A stretch of 64,000 nucleotides of DNA from Pisolithus tinctorius. Lineage: Eukaryota > Basidiomycota > Agaricomycetes > Boletales > Pisolithaceae. The translations under genes were made by a program, and so were the position numbers. Below the pieces are notes generated by a model. The model had not been told where the DNA came from. It saw only the letters and a list, made by a program, of their open reading frames with translations, and ran no database searches. Positions 1-11,755 of this stretch are shown piece after piece. The stretch lies in the NCBI GenBank assembly GCA_024663395.1, contig JANFAH010000013.1, positions 372,001-436,000 of the forward strand. The letters are read 5' to 3'. How positions within the stretch are numbered: the first letter of the stretch is position 1; the number at the start of each line of letters is the position of its first letter.

Positions 1-1888
1 ACGGATGCAAGATCCGAGGTTTTTTTTGAAGGGAGAAAGTCTCCGAAGTGATATACAGATGTTTGCTTGTACCGCAAGAGGAGAAGCCATAGTTCCGCCA
101 AAAGGGTATCCTGCACTAGTCTCAGCCACGATGAATTTCTGTAGCCCGAGCACTGACAACATAAGCCAAATCTCGGGATATTTCATCGAGCTGTCTGTTT
201 ATGTCGGTGGGCCTGCTTGAAAGTGAGGAAAATGCATTGTACTTGGTAGTCAGCAGAAGTACCTCCGTGGTCCAAGCCTATAATTTTCATCGATTCTAGG
301 AGGAATGTGTGCAGCAGCCTCAAAGTAGCGGGTTTGAATTCCGCTACTTGAGGGCTGCCAATGCGAGTTCGACAGCTGCATCGCGGAGGGAAAGCATTAA
401 GCGTGCGCAGGGGCTTTGATCCTTCTCTAATTTCATGGCACAGTTTCAGGCCGGATAGATTTATAATGGCGCTCATCGACCTCCGCTTCCGAGGGGGGTT
501 GCGGGGGACTTGAAAAAAAAATCAACGGAAATTACAAGGACCCCCCTCCTCTTCATTGCTGTTGCAGTGGCGTTCCGTGAGAACATACTGATGGAAGGAT
601 ACAGGAGCTGTACGTTCGATCGCAGAAGGATCACTTGGGCTGAGTCTGTGCAACATCTTAGTGCGCGTTTACGTTTAACAGGCTCGCTGAATATTGACAA
701 TGCGAAGAATGGCTCGCTGTCATCAGAGATCTGACAATTATCACTTGCACAATTGCTCACCGCCGGCTGGCAAGTCCGAAGCAGATGTGCTAGATGATCC
801 ATGGACAAATTGATTTCTGAAAAGGTATGCGACGACAAGAACCACCAGCCGAAGTATACTCACCGTTCTAGGTTGGTAATACGGATCTCGCTGATCGACC
901 GCTCCAATTGGGTGTCGGTAGGTGTCGTCCAAGTTCAACGTTCAGCACCAAAAACTGCTTATTGGCCGCCGTGCGCAAAGTGGCCGATGTTTCCACGAGC
1001 ACACGTCACACGTGGGAACTTCGGCAGCCGCCACTCCCTGGCAGTTCGCATCGAACTCAAACAAACTCGGCTGCGTACTCACCTGGCACTCTTCCGTGCC
1101 TTTCTGCCATTGCTGAAGAATCCGAGTTGATATAATTACAAGCGCTTACCAAACAAATGGGGGCCATCAGGACGGCCGATGGTAAATAACCGGAACTTTG
1201 CTGGATCAGATCAATGCCCACCTCGGCGATTCTACTACTGACCAGCCATACCTCACTATCACACCGGACAGTGGATGCGCTGATCGTGCAAATCTAACGA
1301 TTGGCACGTCAACCCGGGGTTGGCCTATAATTAAGTATCGCTCCCGGCGGCAATGCCCGATTTTGGAGTCGAGCGACAAACTCATCTCACTTGGCGGCAA
1401 ACCCTGCCAGATGGGTGGAACCTCGGACCCGCCATCTAACGGCAATGTCCAGATTTTAGACACGAACTGCAAGAATTTGGTTCCTGTACGGCACCTTGCG
1501 GCTACATGCGGATGGAAATTGAGGGCGTACCTCCCGGTTCTTTGGTGTCAGCATGAGACACTCGCTTGCAGCTTGCATACGCTTGCAATCACGGTGTAGC
1601 TGACTAAGCCGCCAAGGGACTGTGGCCCCTTTGAATCGTGCATGAAGCGGTGCATTGTGATTTCGCCCCAACCTTGTGCACGGCACTAGTATTATGATCA
1701 GCTTGTAAATTTCCCTCACAAATGGATGTGGCAGTTATGGAGCACATGGCATTCGACTCATACAGAATATTGCTGCAGTCGACGGTGTTTCGATGAACTG
1801 GGTTTGGATTTCGGGGACGGCCGAAGAGGAAATATACTTCAGTATTTGCCACCGAAGTGTGTGGCACGACTCTTACCACTCAATCCTC
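1..1888. other. No supportable gene; unassigned DNA
   Basis: Both strands were read. Open frames are short (at most about 130 codons), overlap one another on opposite strands, and show no domain I recognise. CpG content is normal, unlike the repeat-rich right half of the window. A near-perfect hairpin at 314-358 is listed separately. Decayed coding DNA is possible, since the next gene to the right is itself broken, but I cannot name a source. Confidence 0.5.
314..358. repeat. 18 bp imperfect hairpin
   Basis: The left arm (314-331, GCAGCCTCAAAGTAGCGG) pairs with the right arm (341-358) across a 9 nt loop. The arms differ only by the placement of one base in two short runs. The central GGTTTGAATTCC resembles a tRNA T-loop, but no A box or acceptor stem surrounds it. 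Role unknown; it could be a structured RNA, a terminator-like element or a small transposon relic. Confidence 0.5.
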
Positions 1889-3150
1889 ATGCCTCCCCTT
1901 CCGCCCACACTGGAACGCTATCACGACCAAGCCAGTATCGTGAACACATACAACATAATCCTCAGACTTGAAAAAGCAATTCAAGGTGAGATTGACTCGG
2001 GGAAGAAAATGGAGAAGCAGATGATTTATTGCCGAATACTTGGCTACCTCTTCCACCATTTTCCGAGTCGCCAGTTGAATGACGACTTCGTTCGGGAGAT
2101 CTCAACAATCAGTTCCGACGACGAAAAACTGTTGGAGTTAGGGCAGCACTTCTATCAGTTTTTCATTCGACTCTGTGCGCCCTCCAAGTTAACAACCTTT
2201 ACTCCAGACATACTTAACCAACAAAGTCATATCTAGCAAAAAGCACACACGGACGCCTTCGTCTGACTCATCTCGATCGTCCTTTGACGAAGCCACAGAT
2301 CAGATGAAGGACATGTTGGGTGAGGCCCCTCAAAATTATCAAACTGCTAAGAAGCTCGCTCGTATCACCCGTTTTAGTTTGCTGTTATTGTGTCTTACAT
2401 ATGTTTTAAACAGGCGCTCGCTAGGGATGGTTATCAGTGTGTTGTCACCAAATCTTATGATGCGCCCGCCGCCATGCGTAACAGCGAGTTGCGAGAGATC
2501 GTTTACAGAGAACAAGGGTCTGTGAGGATTACTCACTGTGCTCACATTTTTCCGGAGCCTATTACCGCAAACAGCACATCAGGCTCAAACATGGTTGGTT
2601 TCTTGTTCGAAATGGACATCTTCCTCGTTGACCATTGTATTAGGACAACTATACTGCTTCTGTTTGGGCAGTGCTTGACTGCTTGGGCTACCAGCACCTA
2701 CGGGAGGAGCTCAATGGTTCCAATATACATCGACTTGAAAATGTCATGACGATGGACCTAACCACTCACCTGCTGTTTGATTCATTGTGGATATGGCTTT
2801 CTGAAACGGTGCGAATCATATTTTCCTGCCTTTGTCTGAGGGATTTAAGCAAGAATCCTGCATTGTAGAGCATACCCAATACGTACAGACTCGAAGCAAG
2901 CACGAGCGTCCTCCTTAACCACCGCCCAGAATATGTGACCTTTACAACCACGGATCCAAAATATCCCCTTCCTAGTCCAAACTACCTTGCTATTCATGCC
3001 GCTTGTGCCAAGGTTGCCCATCTCTCCGGTGCAGCCAAGTATATTGCGGAAGTGTTAAGTCGCATGGAAGACACTTGTGTCTTAGCGGAGGATGGAGGGT
3101 CGGCAGAGCTTTTACACGAAGCGATTTTATCTTCGATGCAGGCTATTTGA
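1889..3150 (+). pseudogene. HNH endonuclease-domain protein, frame-disrupted
   Basis: This matches a large basidiomycete family with an HNH_2-type nuclease core of unknown biological role. An N-terminal helical region from the ATG at 1889 (MPPLPPTLERYHDQ) is followed by a linker with EAPQNYQTAKK, then the core ALARDGYQCVVTKSYD and THCAHIFPE at about 2414-2590. ELNGSNIHRLEN follows at about 2700. The tail at 2900-3150 ends in HEAILSSMQAI. Likely introns are 2362-2413, one ending at 2643 and one ending near 2874. The frame is broken near 2230, where a TAG at 2234 ends the first frame and the protein resumes in another frame with SSKKH. The phase across the 2362-2413 intron also does not fit. 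I therefore read it as a pseudogene; sequencing error at these two points is the alternative. Confidence 0.7.
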
Positions 3151-3469
3151 TTCTAACATATGTACTTCAAACACCAAGATGTTTGTAGGATGGTACTTAT
3201 ATCCGACTTGGACGCTAAATAGAACGACTTTCCACACATGGAATGCACATATGCTGCGGTATTAGTGCCGGTTTGTGCATCTCTTAAGACCCCCTCTGTT
3301 TTCGAGAAAACCAGCTCCAGACCCTTGCTCTTTCGGTCCTTCTGCGAGAAAATTTAGAATACAACGCTGATCGAGTTTGTCGACATGTTCCCGTAGCCTT
3401 GCGCAGTGATACGTGCATGGTAATGTAACGTCATACCCTCCATACTCGACTAGACACACAATCTTTCCT

Positions 3470-3804
3470 GGCAGGGTGACCGTCGGTAATAGCGTTGGGG
3501 GTCTGATCCGGCACAAACAAGGAGGCACAGGGCCTCCTTCAAGCCCGGGAATCCGAAATCGATTATTGTGCAATGGAGACAGGTTATGAGATAACACGTT
3601 TCCTGTTGTCGATTGGTCGGTTCATGCACCTGACCGCGTCGTCGCAGTGCTACACGCAGACAGGCACTTCGCCCACACCTTCCACTCCAACCATGCTATT
3701 CTCCCGAAAAGGCCAAGTGCATAGAATGTAAAAATGCATATGGAAAGGCACGCGTTAGTACTGGGTATGAACGGACGCCGTCCTGAATGGGTATGCAAGC
3801 TCAA
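3470..3804 (-). pseudogene. C-terminal relic of the 4078-5899 gene family plus 3' flank
   Basis: On the minus strand 3622-3690 reads LEWKVWAKCLSAC, close to LDWNVWVKCWPAC at the C-terminus of the intact neighbour gene (about 4100-4150). The DNA to its left (3470-3620) also matches the DNA left of the neighbour's stop codon: both contain GTGACCGTCGG and AACACGTTTCCT followed by a TCAGTTCA-like stretch. A segment spanning the gene's 3' end and flank was therefore duplicated, and only the last exon end survives here. No intact frame extends further. Confidence 0.55.
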
Positions 3805-3815
3805 AATCCGATGCT

Positions 3816-4077
3816 ACAAACCGCACCCCCAAATCATATGGATCGACTCGACGTATACACCTCGGCTGCGGTCTCTGCCAATCCTTTGCAAGCTCGCCGA
3901 AAGCCGGTCCACCCCGCCAAGGGGGCGGGGTGACCGTCGGCATCGGCGTCCAGCTCGGGACCGTCTGCGAAGGTAAAGGTGACACAGGACCTCCTCCGGG
4001 CGTGGGTACCCGAGATCGATTGAAAGGGGGGAAACCGACTGGCCAGGTGGTAAGGTAACACGTTTCCTAGTGTCAAG
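3816..4077 (+). repeat. Dispersed repeat R, copy 1
   Basis: This stretch shares a series of blocks with three other places in the first 10 kb. The blocks are CAAATCATATGGATC, a TCGACGTATA/TCGAGGTAT block, a GCGGT..TCT..CCAAT..TTTGCAAGCT block, GGTGACCG, and a GTGAAGGT/GCGAAGGTAAAGG block. It lies directly against the stop codon of the 4078-5899 gene. The repeat has no long open frame, and I see neither terminal inverted repeats nor LTR ends. It may be the 3' flank of a duplicated gene family or a degraded transposon. Confidence 0.5.
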
Positions 4078-5899
4078 TCAGTTCACGTACTTGATTACAC
4101 CATCAGGAAGGAATACCTCTGGACCACATGCAGGCCAACACTTCACCCATACATTCCAGTCCAACCATGTCATCAACCCACCGATATCTTTCTTCCATGT
4201 CTTCACCATGTTTTGGACTGCCTGCACATGTGGCCGACTCTCTGTGCCCATGAATTGGTCCACACCCGCCAAGACACCTAGGCCCCACATCTTCGTCAAG
4301 ACACGACAAATCTCTCGCGTTGTCTCTTGCACGGCATCCACCAACAACTTTTCCGAAGACGTCATGGCATCATCCTTCAGCATACTTGTATGTGTCGTTG
4401 CGCAAAGTTTATACACAGGGAGGACCCAATCCAGCGCATCGGATCCTGGTTCATTCACCCCTGTGCCAATGGGGCGCGGGGTAACATCGACGAGGATATA
4501 AGGCATCAACATGTGCCTCAACTGCACCTGGACTTTGATAGCAAAATCTATCATGCTACCCGGGTCGTGGCTGTCTGTGTTTGTAGAGTTGAGGAGATAC
4601 TGCACGAGCTCGAGACGGTCAGAGTATCGGTCGATGACAACGCGAATCAAAACTGGCCAATGAATGCTACTAGAACTACCCGCTGGTCTAGAGAGGACCT
4701 CTGCTAGTCGGGCTCTCACCCGCAACACGTCCTCCGTAGATATATTTAGCAATCGGTGATCCCACCTTTCTTTCCCAAAACGAACAGGAACCAGAGAGGG
4801 CACCAGCTCCGTATCGTAAAATGAGACAAGGCCAGAAAGATCGAGCTGAATGCGTGTCTCTCCTGGATATCGGTTGTGCCAGGATCCAGTGTACATCGCC
4901 TCGAAGGTGGGGGAGTATTTGGAACTCGCACCGTGAGGGATAACAGGATCCACAATATTCGAGAATGAGACAACACGGACACCGGATGTGAAGTTGCAGA
5001 GCATGATCTCACTAAGATGATAAGTTAGAGAAACAAAAATACGGTTAGATTGCATCCAACTGACAAGCTCATTTCCATTCTGTGATGCATATCAATCCTT
5101 GAAACCAAGTACACCTATACACGAAAACCTACCTCACAAATCCATCAACATTATATTCTCTACCCCAGTCACACAACGATGCAATCCTACCTAAATCGTC
5201 GATTGACAAATCGGGTCTCACATCCCCCCAGGTAAGGATGTCCTGCGAATCTAGCCCCCCAAACGGAAGCTTCGTCGCACTATTTCCGTCGAAATACACC
5301 ACTTTGAGAGGGCGTGTAGTTGTAAGAGTGAGGTGCCAGCACCTGCCATCGACGACCCAGCTCCCACAGAAAAGAGTTGAGTGCTCTGGGTCAAATGCTG
5401 TCCATTCCGGCCCAGGGGGTAGTTCCGGGTGCCACGTGCCATGGTATAGAAGTGTTCCTGTGGGCACAGTTCCAGGCACAATGTTATGACCTGCCGCATG
5501 TCATGAAAACTCCGGAATACAACGAAACGGGATATGAGAAGGTAGGGCCAGTGGAATAAGGGGGTGTAGCATTGATACCCACTAACCATTGCGCATGCGT
5601 GTATTCGGCCACTGTTGGAGCAACGAACCGACCGTCTCGAATATGAGATGATGCGTCGAATTGACGCTCGGAGGATGATCCAGTCGCCAATTTGCGAGAG
5701 AATCATGATCGCCTTCAGTGTGAAGGCCACCAGCCGCATAGTGAGGTTTTTCGACCGACAACAAACGCCCTTGGACTGGCGCTTTTCCAATGGTGCCACT
5801 GGGTTGAGGACCGACGTGAGGCGCTAGTGGCACTTGGGCAGCATGGCACAGGGCTCTGAAACCTGTAAACGCATACCAGAGGGTGCGCTGCAACATCAT
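4078..5899 (-). CDS. Uncharacterised basidiomycete-type protein (550 aa)
   Basis: Three exons join in frame: 5899-5587, 5490-5133 and 5059-4078, 1,653 nt including the stop. Introns are GT-AG, 96 and 73 nt. The protein resembles a family I associate with many mushroom genomes, without a known function. Landmarks are GSLLQQWPNTRMRNG at the end of exon 1, TGTLLYHGTW and PGPEWTAFDPEH in exon 2, SWHNRYPGETR and LDLSGLVSFYD early in exon 3, and TTREICRVLTKMW with WLDWNVWVKCWPAC near the C-terminus. The exon 1 start is the first ATG of a double ATG (5899). A 31 nt intron-like stretch near 5030-5000 (GTATTT to TTAG) would shift the frame if spliced, so I left it as coding. The gene appears intact while fragments of it lie at 3.5-3.8 kb. 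Confidence 0.7.
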
Positions 5900-6235
5900 A
5901 TCGCGTCTGAAGAACCGAGAGTATGGGTTCCTAGGTTACATGCGGCGTTGAATCTGCAACCGAGCAAGAGTGTGTACTTGACAAATTTGCATCATCCGAA
6001 AAGGACCTTATCGACATTAACCGAGTCTCCTCCGTTCTGGTCCACGACTTACGCACTCTGCTCTGCAAGTAAGATTGTCCCATCGATGGGCTCTGTGTTC
6101 ATTGCCACTAGGCGGAGAAGTCCATCTTCTTAAATACTCGGAATGCATACATGAACGCTAACGGATGAACAATAAATGCTTGCTCCTTCACGACGATGCA
6201 ATATTCAAGTATGCGCATGAACTGACCTATCGACA

Positions 6236-6490
6236 CTAGGAAATGTGTTACCACCTGGCTAGTCGGTTTCCCGACGTCTAATCTCTCTCGACCTCGACGC
6301 CCCAGGAACGAAGATCTTTTCACCTCTCACGTTCACAGTTACTGGTAGGTGAGGTGCCTCTCCTGACCCGGCCACCTCGGGGAGGGGGGACCGACTGCCC
6401 CACGGCAAACCTGCGGAGGACTAGGAGAGGCCGTAACCAAAGTGTGCCGAATGGATCCATACACCATATGATCTGCAGATGTGGCTTTCG
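6236..6490 (-). repeat. Dispersed repeat R, copy 2 (inverted)
   Basis: The reverse complement matches copy 1 across most of its length: CAGATCATATGG, a GGTTACGG..CTCTCC block, GTTTGCCG, then GAAACCGACTAGCCAGGTGG, and AACACATTTCCT leading to TCAGTTCA. Copies 1 and 2 therefore flank the 4078-5899 gene in opposite orientations, on its left and right. Copy 2 lacks a recognisable coding portion of that gene. Confidence 0.5.
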
Positions 6491-6654
6491 CAATGGGTTC
6501 TCGACACAGTACATGTGCAGGTATTCTTATTTTCTTTTCCATACCCAACGTGCTGGATTGTTTCAGGTATGAGGCCTATTAGGAGGCACAGGCACTCCAA
6601 CGAGGGGCGACCTCCATAGCATGCGGCATGGATACGCGGTTTCGAACCTCTATA

Positions 6655-6835
6655 CTGTAAACCGGACCTCTAATTTGTACGGATCAACTCGAGTCTCGAG
6701 GTATATGATACTTTGATTGCGGTTTCTCCCGATTCTCTGCAGGCTCATCACAGCTTACCCGGATCACTAGGTAGTTGAGTCGGTGTCACCGACTGTGAAG
6801 GCGAAGGCGGTTCGGGATCCTTGGCTGCACTGTTA
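6655..6835 (+). repeat. Dispersed repeat R, copy 3
   Basis: Plus-strand copy sharing ACGGATCAACTCGAG, the GCGGTTTCTCCCGATTCTC block, TCTGCAGGCT and GACTGTGAAGGCGAAGG with copies 1 and 4. Short and non-coding. It begins about 165 bp to the right of copy 2, so the two form a nearby inverted pair. Confidence 0.45.
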
Positions 6836-6934
6836 GATGTCAGGAAGGCGCGTGCCTGACGAGGCAGAAGAGGCTATTAGTCCTGGATCACAAGGCGGGC
6901 TACACTTCCCAGTGCCGAAAGACCATGTCTGCAC

Positions 6935-7215
6935 TTCTAGCTGAGCTCCCTTTTGGGCTACAAGACAATTTCCATATTGCCAGCACCTACAACTTATGCC
7001 TCGAACTTGAGATGAGTATTCAGTCCGAATTGACTCGGGAAAGGACAAGGAGAAGCAGATGATTCACGTCGGATACAAGGCTACCTCTTCCACCACTTTC
7101 CAGGATCATCCGATATGCAAAGCCTTGTGGAAGAGATCGTAGTAATCGATTCTCAGCACGGACAACCGCTGCAGTTCGGGGAGCTCTGCTATAATCATTC
7201 CATTCGAGTGCCATG
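6935..7215 (+). pseudogene. Truncated second copy of the HNH-domain gene
   Basis: DNA and translation match the N-terminal part of the 1889-3150 gene: GAGATTGACTCGGG and AAGGAGAAGCAGATGATT-like stretches, GGCTACCTCTTCCACCA, then LVEEIVVIDS aligning with the first copy's FVREISTISS. The frame changes several times. Everything from the linker through the HNH core is missing. The copy stops about 130 bp before the 3' end of the GH3-like pseudogene, which runs the other way. This is a clear truncated duplicate with no expected product. Confidence 0.6.
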
Positions 7216-7349
7216 TACATCCTCAAAAGCTTTTGCTCGCGGCACATGTATTACAAACACGTTGGTCAACGGACGCGACATGGGTTGTCTACCTGTCCTC
7301 AGGATAGTATCGATGTCTTATCCCGTCTCGCAGTCAGCCTTGCAAGGCT

Positions 7350-9419
7350 TCACCGTTCCAGTCCACACCCAATTCTCTCCGGACTCTCGCTAACATCTAC
7401 TCTTGGGATGCATTGTCCTTCATCAACACAGGGACCTTGCCTTGTCCGGAACCAGAGCTGGTCACTTCAATTCTCCATTGTTTGTACTCCCCGAACATCC
7501 CGGGCCCCAAGACTCGGATGATCGGTATCTGCATTCTCTGTGGATTAAACTCCTCGTTTAGGCGGCAAAGTCCGTTTTGTAGCTTCGCGGGGGCTTTGGC
7601 GGCCTCATGATCTTTGAAGTTGGTGGTAGTAAGAATCATCATGAATTAATTGGAAGATATTAATCACGTATGAAGTTCGCCATGAACTTCGACGAAACAT
7701 CCAAGGGTGGGAATCCCGCTATGACTATCGATGATGGCGGTGAATCCGACTATCGGGGCAAGAGTATCTTACACTGCTAAGATTGCAGCGGTGATATGCC
7801 TTTCGGTCAGCGCACCCCCTGCTATCCACGTAATGACGCTACTCATTTCCTTTAGTCAAGAAACGCAGCGAAGTTATGAGCATACTTGCCTTCATCGTTC
7901 AAAGTATCGCATGATAGGTGAGCCGTTAGTCGGATCAAAACCTGCAATTTCGACAATATCTCCAAGACGGTAGCGCCACAATCCGTCGTGGGTGGTGCAC
8001 ACGACCTCGTAGTGTTTCCCGATCTCAACTAGCCACTTTCCTTTGAATCAGATCGGACCGGATAAAAGAAAGGAGGGCAAGCTTACAGGGGGTACAATAC
8101 TAGACGCATTTTCCGCCTTGGTCACGTCAAGGTACTCGATGATATCTTGTGATGTTGCTTTGAAAAGGTTCAAATCTGAAGGGTCGTAGACTGTAGCAAC
8201 GTGGGTTTCTGAACTATGAAACCCAAGGCTGCGCAACTGCACGTCGGAGCCCAAGTGGAATCGCAACTAATGCAATAGCTAAGCTTGAGGATACTGGTCT
8301 ATGTAATGAAGCTGACCTTGGGAACCGCAACAGAGAAAACACCGCTACCGATGGAAATGACGCTCTTGAGCATCGGCCAAATTTTTAACAGCCAGCCAGG
8401 TTGATCCGTTGGTTTACCGACCGCACGAAGTTGTGCAGCGCGCTCCAGACGTGGAGGAAAATGGAACTGAATAGAATATCCAGGTCAGCTTGTTATAATT
8501 GCCAACTGGTAGGGAAATGACTACTTCAAGGTATTCCCGGACGTCGTTGATCCCATCCCAGGGGGGAAGTTCACCTGTCTCAATGGAAGCAACCAGGGTT
8601 TCCCACTCTTCTTCCATATACCGTATCATATCGACTGCGGACGTAGTAAAAACTATAAATATCGTCTCAACCTTGCTATGTCCGAGTGCGAAGAGTGTGT
8701 GCGTGAGTAGGAATGTGCGATACTTGCGGATGAAACCGACAGCAACCGGAGAGGTGGCCCACTCTCCTGCTGAACGACAGTTTCAAGGTAAAATGAAGAC
8801 ATCCGAGCTTGGAGTGACGAGACATACCCGCTAACATGATATTCAAGTGATCATTTTCCACTTTCAAACCATTCCGCAGACGGACCATCTCAGAAGGCCC
8901 CATGGCAACAGGGATTGTCCTAATGAGGTCACCATTGCGATTTTGGATTTTCACTAACTGACGGTAGTAGAGAGAAAAGGTCCAGAAGGTCTCTCCTCCG
9001 TTACCATCGCCATAGCGCATTGAGCCTTCATGTAGGTACTGGCAGAAAAACTTTGGCTTTGGACTCGAGGTCGAGATCGAGACCGCTATGTGGTGAGGCA
9101 AACCAGGCGAGAACATATCTCGAACATCGTCCTCCTGACAAGTTTCTGAAAGGAATTTGGCCACGAAAAGCTCGTAAGAGTCGTAGGTCGTTAACGGGAT
9201 TGTAGTGCGAAAGGTATCCAGAAGGATATCATCCGAAATGCCGTCGTTATCCTCCCTCCCAAAATTGCGTATCGCACTGTGAAATGCCGCAAAGGCAGGA
9301 GATTCGGAAAAGCAACGGGTGTGTCTATTCTTCTTGATGACAGCTAGCATTGTAGCCTCTACGCGATTCTTGAGTACACTGACAAGGTCAGGGGACAAGA
9401 CATGGACGGGGCGGGGAAC
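7350..9419 (-). pseudogene. GH3-family (auxin-responsive GH3-like) acyl-adenylating enzyme, nonsense-disrupted
   Basis: GH3 enzymes adenylate carboxylic acids and conjugate them to amino acids in plants; the fungal role is unknown. Recognisable blocks in order on the minus strand are SPDLVSVLKNRVEA (9400), TTYDSYELFVAKF, NMFSPGLPHHIAVS-like RDMFSPGLPHHIAVSIS (about 9090), RKYRTFLLTHTLFALGHS and DMIRYMEEEWETL (about 8620), GSGVFSVAVPK (8330), DPSDLNLFKATSQDIIEYL (8150), HDGLWRYRLGDIVEIAGFDP (7960) and RVLGPGMFGEYKQWR (7480). Introns include 8827-8767 and a 49 nt intron near 8317-8269. Three in-frame stops break it: TGA at 7894-7892 after FER, TAA at 7771-7769 inside AILAV*DTLAPIVGF, and TAG at 7399-7397 after NASQE where the frame continues MLARVRREL. 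The first coding exon starts at 9419; an upstream start exon was not found. Confidence 0.75.
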
Positions 9420-11755
9420 CTGGGAGAGAGACACTGCGGACAGGCAGCTTGTCTGAAACCGACATACATACCGGTATTATAACTGAACACATGTGCCGTC
9501 AATGGCGCCGCGCAACCTCCGAGGGATGCAAAAACATGGTGCAAGAGCGATGGGAACACCCCCATTTGCTGAATGCCACCAGAAAAGTTTAGACGTCACT
9601 AAGGTTGAGTTTGACCATATCTACACCTCGGGCGAATTCAGGCGTCACCTCGCGAAGTACATACGCACCAACCAGATCTAGACATGTATTGACCCAAGAC
9701 TCTCTGTTCACCGGGCAGTCTGTGCTATCGCAAGGCTGTAACAAATAGAAAGAAAAACCTCTCCAAAGGCACGTGGAGCTCCTGCTCGGGCTGCTGCCGA
9801 GTTTGATCCTATAATCAGCCACATGAGCACTCATCGTTTGAGATTGCGTATTGAATATCGACCATTCCTTGCCAGGTGTCAAATATGGCCTGTATCGTGC
9901 CCGTCAAGCACTGAATTCATCGGACTAGAACTGAGCTCTGTAACTTCAACCTGTGTTGGTTCTAGTCTGGCGCAAGCGCATTCAGAAATTGGGCCCGTTC
10001 GGGCGTATCATCTTCACCTTCACAGTCAGTGGCGCCCACAACCACATACCTTGGTGACCCTGGTAGACTGTGGTGCCAGCTTGCAGGGAATTGGGCGAAA
10101 TCGCGGCCAAAGCGTCACATACCTCGAGTTGATCCGTATGATTTGGTGGTACAGTTTACGGCATATAGGGTTGAAATTTGAGGTGCGTCCCTTGCTGCAG
10201 CGAGTGTTGCAGAGACGGATTATGTCCACCTCCTGGTCGAAAATCTGTGGTAGGTGTTGGGTTTTGTAAACTGTCGAGGCTCGATAGCCACTTTTGTTCT
10301 CATGTTTGGCTTGAGAGAGTACCAGGAGGGCTGCCAATTAGTTAGGTTGTTTCTTCCGGCAGTTGATCAGAAATGCTTAGGAGTCCGTTGACGTAGGTTT
10401 AGCAGGTTCGCTAGCGATCGATCTCTAAAACTACCCAACCATCATGTGCTTGCAAACCGAGAGAACATCCACGTATCGTGGGTGTACTAGATGAACTGGA
10501 GGATGGTCACTGAAGGAGTCGCTTCAACTTCAACGGACTCGACCGTCCTTACACGAGGATACATAATACCAACTGTACTAATGACTAGAACAGGGCCGTC
10601 GTCGCCGGCAGGCACCTTGTTTACCATGCCCGAGCATGCTACAGTTGTGAGGTGGCTGGTGGGATTTGCCGCGCGGACTTGTTGTTGAGGCATATGCGCG
10701 GATGTCGAAAAAAGCGTCTCAATTTTCGGGGTGCAGTGACCTTGTAAACAAGGTGATTGTAAACAAGGTGGTATTTCCACCTTCAAGCTTCAAGTATAGT
10801 CATTCGGCCAGTGTTGACCTGGACAATAGTCCAATTTCTGGTCATCGTGCGGCGATTGACGGTCTCGCGACAAGGGACAATGCGGAATATTCAACTTTCT
10901 GCAAAGCCTCTCTACCTCCCGGATTTATACCCGCATCCATGATTACGATTGCGGAACGTCAATGGGCACGACTGCTACTGCTGTGTTGTGGACTCATCAA
11001 TCACACAACGAACTATTGGAGAACAAACTCGAAGGAATCATACACCAGTGGTTTCTCAGGGGATTGCTTTATTTCTTTCACCTCGGGATATTCACGACTT
11101 CGTACTGATGTCGTGTTTTACCTTGCCTTTCTTCCATTAAGAGGATTGAATCCAGGAAGGCATTCACCAGCCCGTCGAGCACTATCAGAGAGGGGACCTA
11201 CGTGATAGCAAACAGTTCCAGTAGAGCTTTGATGGGTTAACATAGTAACTAGACCAATGAGTCTCTAGCTTTCTCGAAGTCACTCCAGTACTTATCCGAC
11301 TAAGCACCCGTCTTTGTACTGATCACGCAAGTCTCACATCCGGGATTAACACTCCAACGCCGTCAACAACAAAATTCGCTCGGTCCGCGACGACCTCACG
11401 TAGCAAATGTCTGACGGGGCGCCTTCGCACTGTAGGATCAAGGACTGTCTCCGCCGGGCTGCGTGGGCGCTATGGTGACCTCCAAATGAGCTCTTCACAG
11501 TGGCAGCCCCGCTGCGAGAATTGAACGCTTGAGCGCTTAGGGGAAGCAATTCATCCCAAGGTCTCAAAATTCGGTCAACGCCACCAACGGACGGAACACT
11601 GTTACCACTATGTGATAGCCAGATAACTGGATGTGGTCCTTGTGAGTAAATAGGGCACTTTGTGAATACATAGGGAAATGACATAATGCAGAGTCAACGT
11701 GGAGTCAACGCACTCGTCGCAGCATGAACGAAATTGGCATGCGCACGAATACTTC
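9420..11755. other. No supportable gene; includes repeat R copy 4
   Basis: Apart from the repeat copy at 9975-10180, the frames here are short and conflicting. The longest (10666-11205 plus strand, 10487-10786 and 11346-11684 minus strand) show no motif I recognise. It separates the GH3-like pseudogene from the oxidoreductase gene. A small spliced gene could be hidden here. Confidence 0.45.
9975..10180 (-). repeat. Dispersed repeat R, copy 4
   Basis: The reverse complement reads CCAAATCATACGGATCAACT, CGAGGTATGTGACGCTTTGG, CCGCGATTTCGCCCAATTCC and CTGCAAGCT, then GGTCACC and GACTGTGAAGGTGAAG. This is the best-preserved match to copy 3 and shares the same block order as copy 1. No flanking gene relic is evident. 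Confidence 0.5.

Noticed and set aside
314..358. tRNA gene suggested by a T-loop-like GGTTTGAATTCC
   Set aside because: No A box, anticodon arm or acceptor stem could be built around it; the hairpin explains the pairing.
4996..5030. A 31 nt intron in the last exon of the 4078-5899 gene
   Set aside because: Although it has GTATTT, CTAAC and TTAG, its removal shifts the frame, whereas leaving it in gives one continuous 550-codon frame. It is also shorter than the other introns here.
10487..11205. Overlapping frames at 10487-10786 (minus) and 10666-11205 (plus) as genes
   Set aside because: No recognisable motif, no credible splice pattern, and the two frames overlap on opposite strands.
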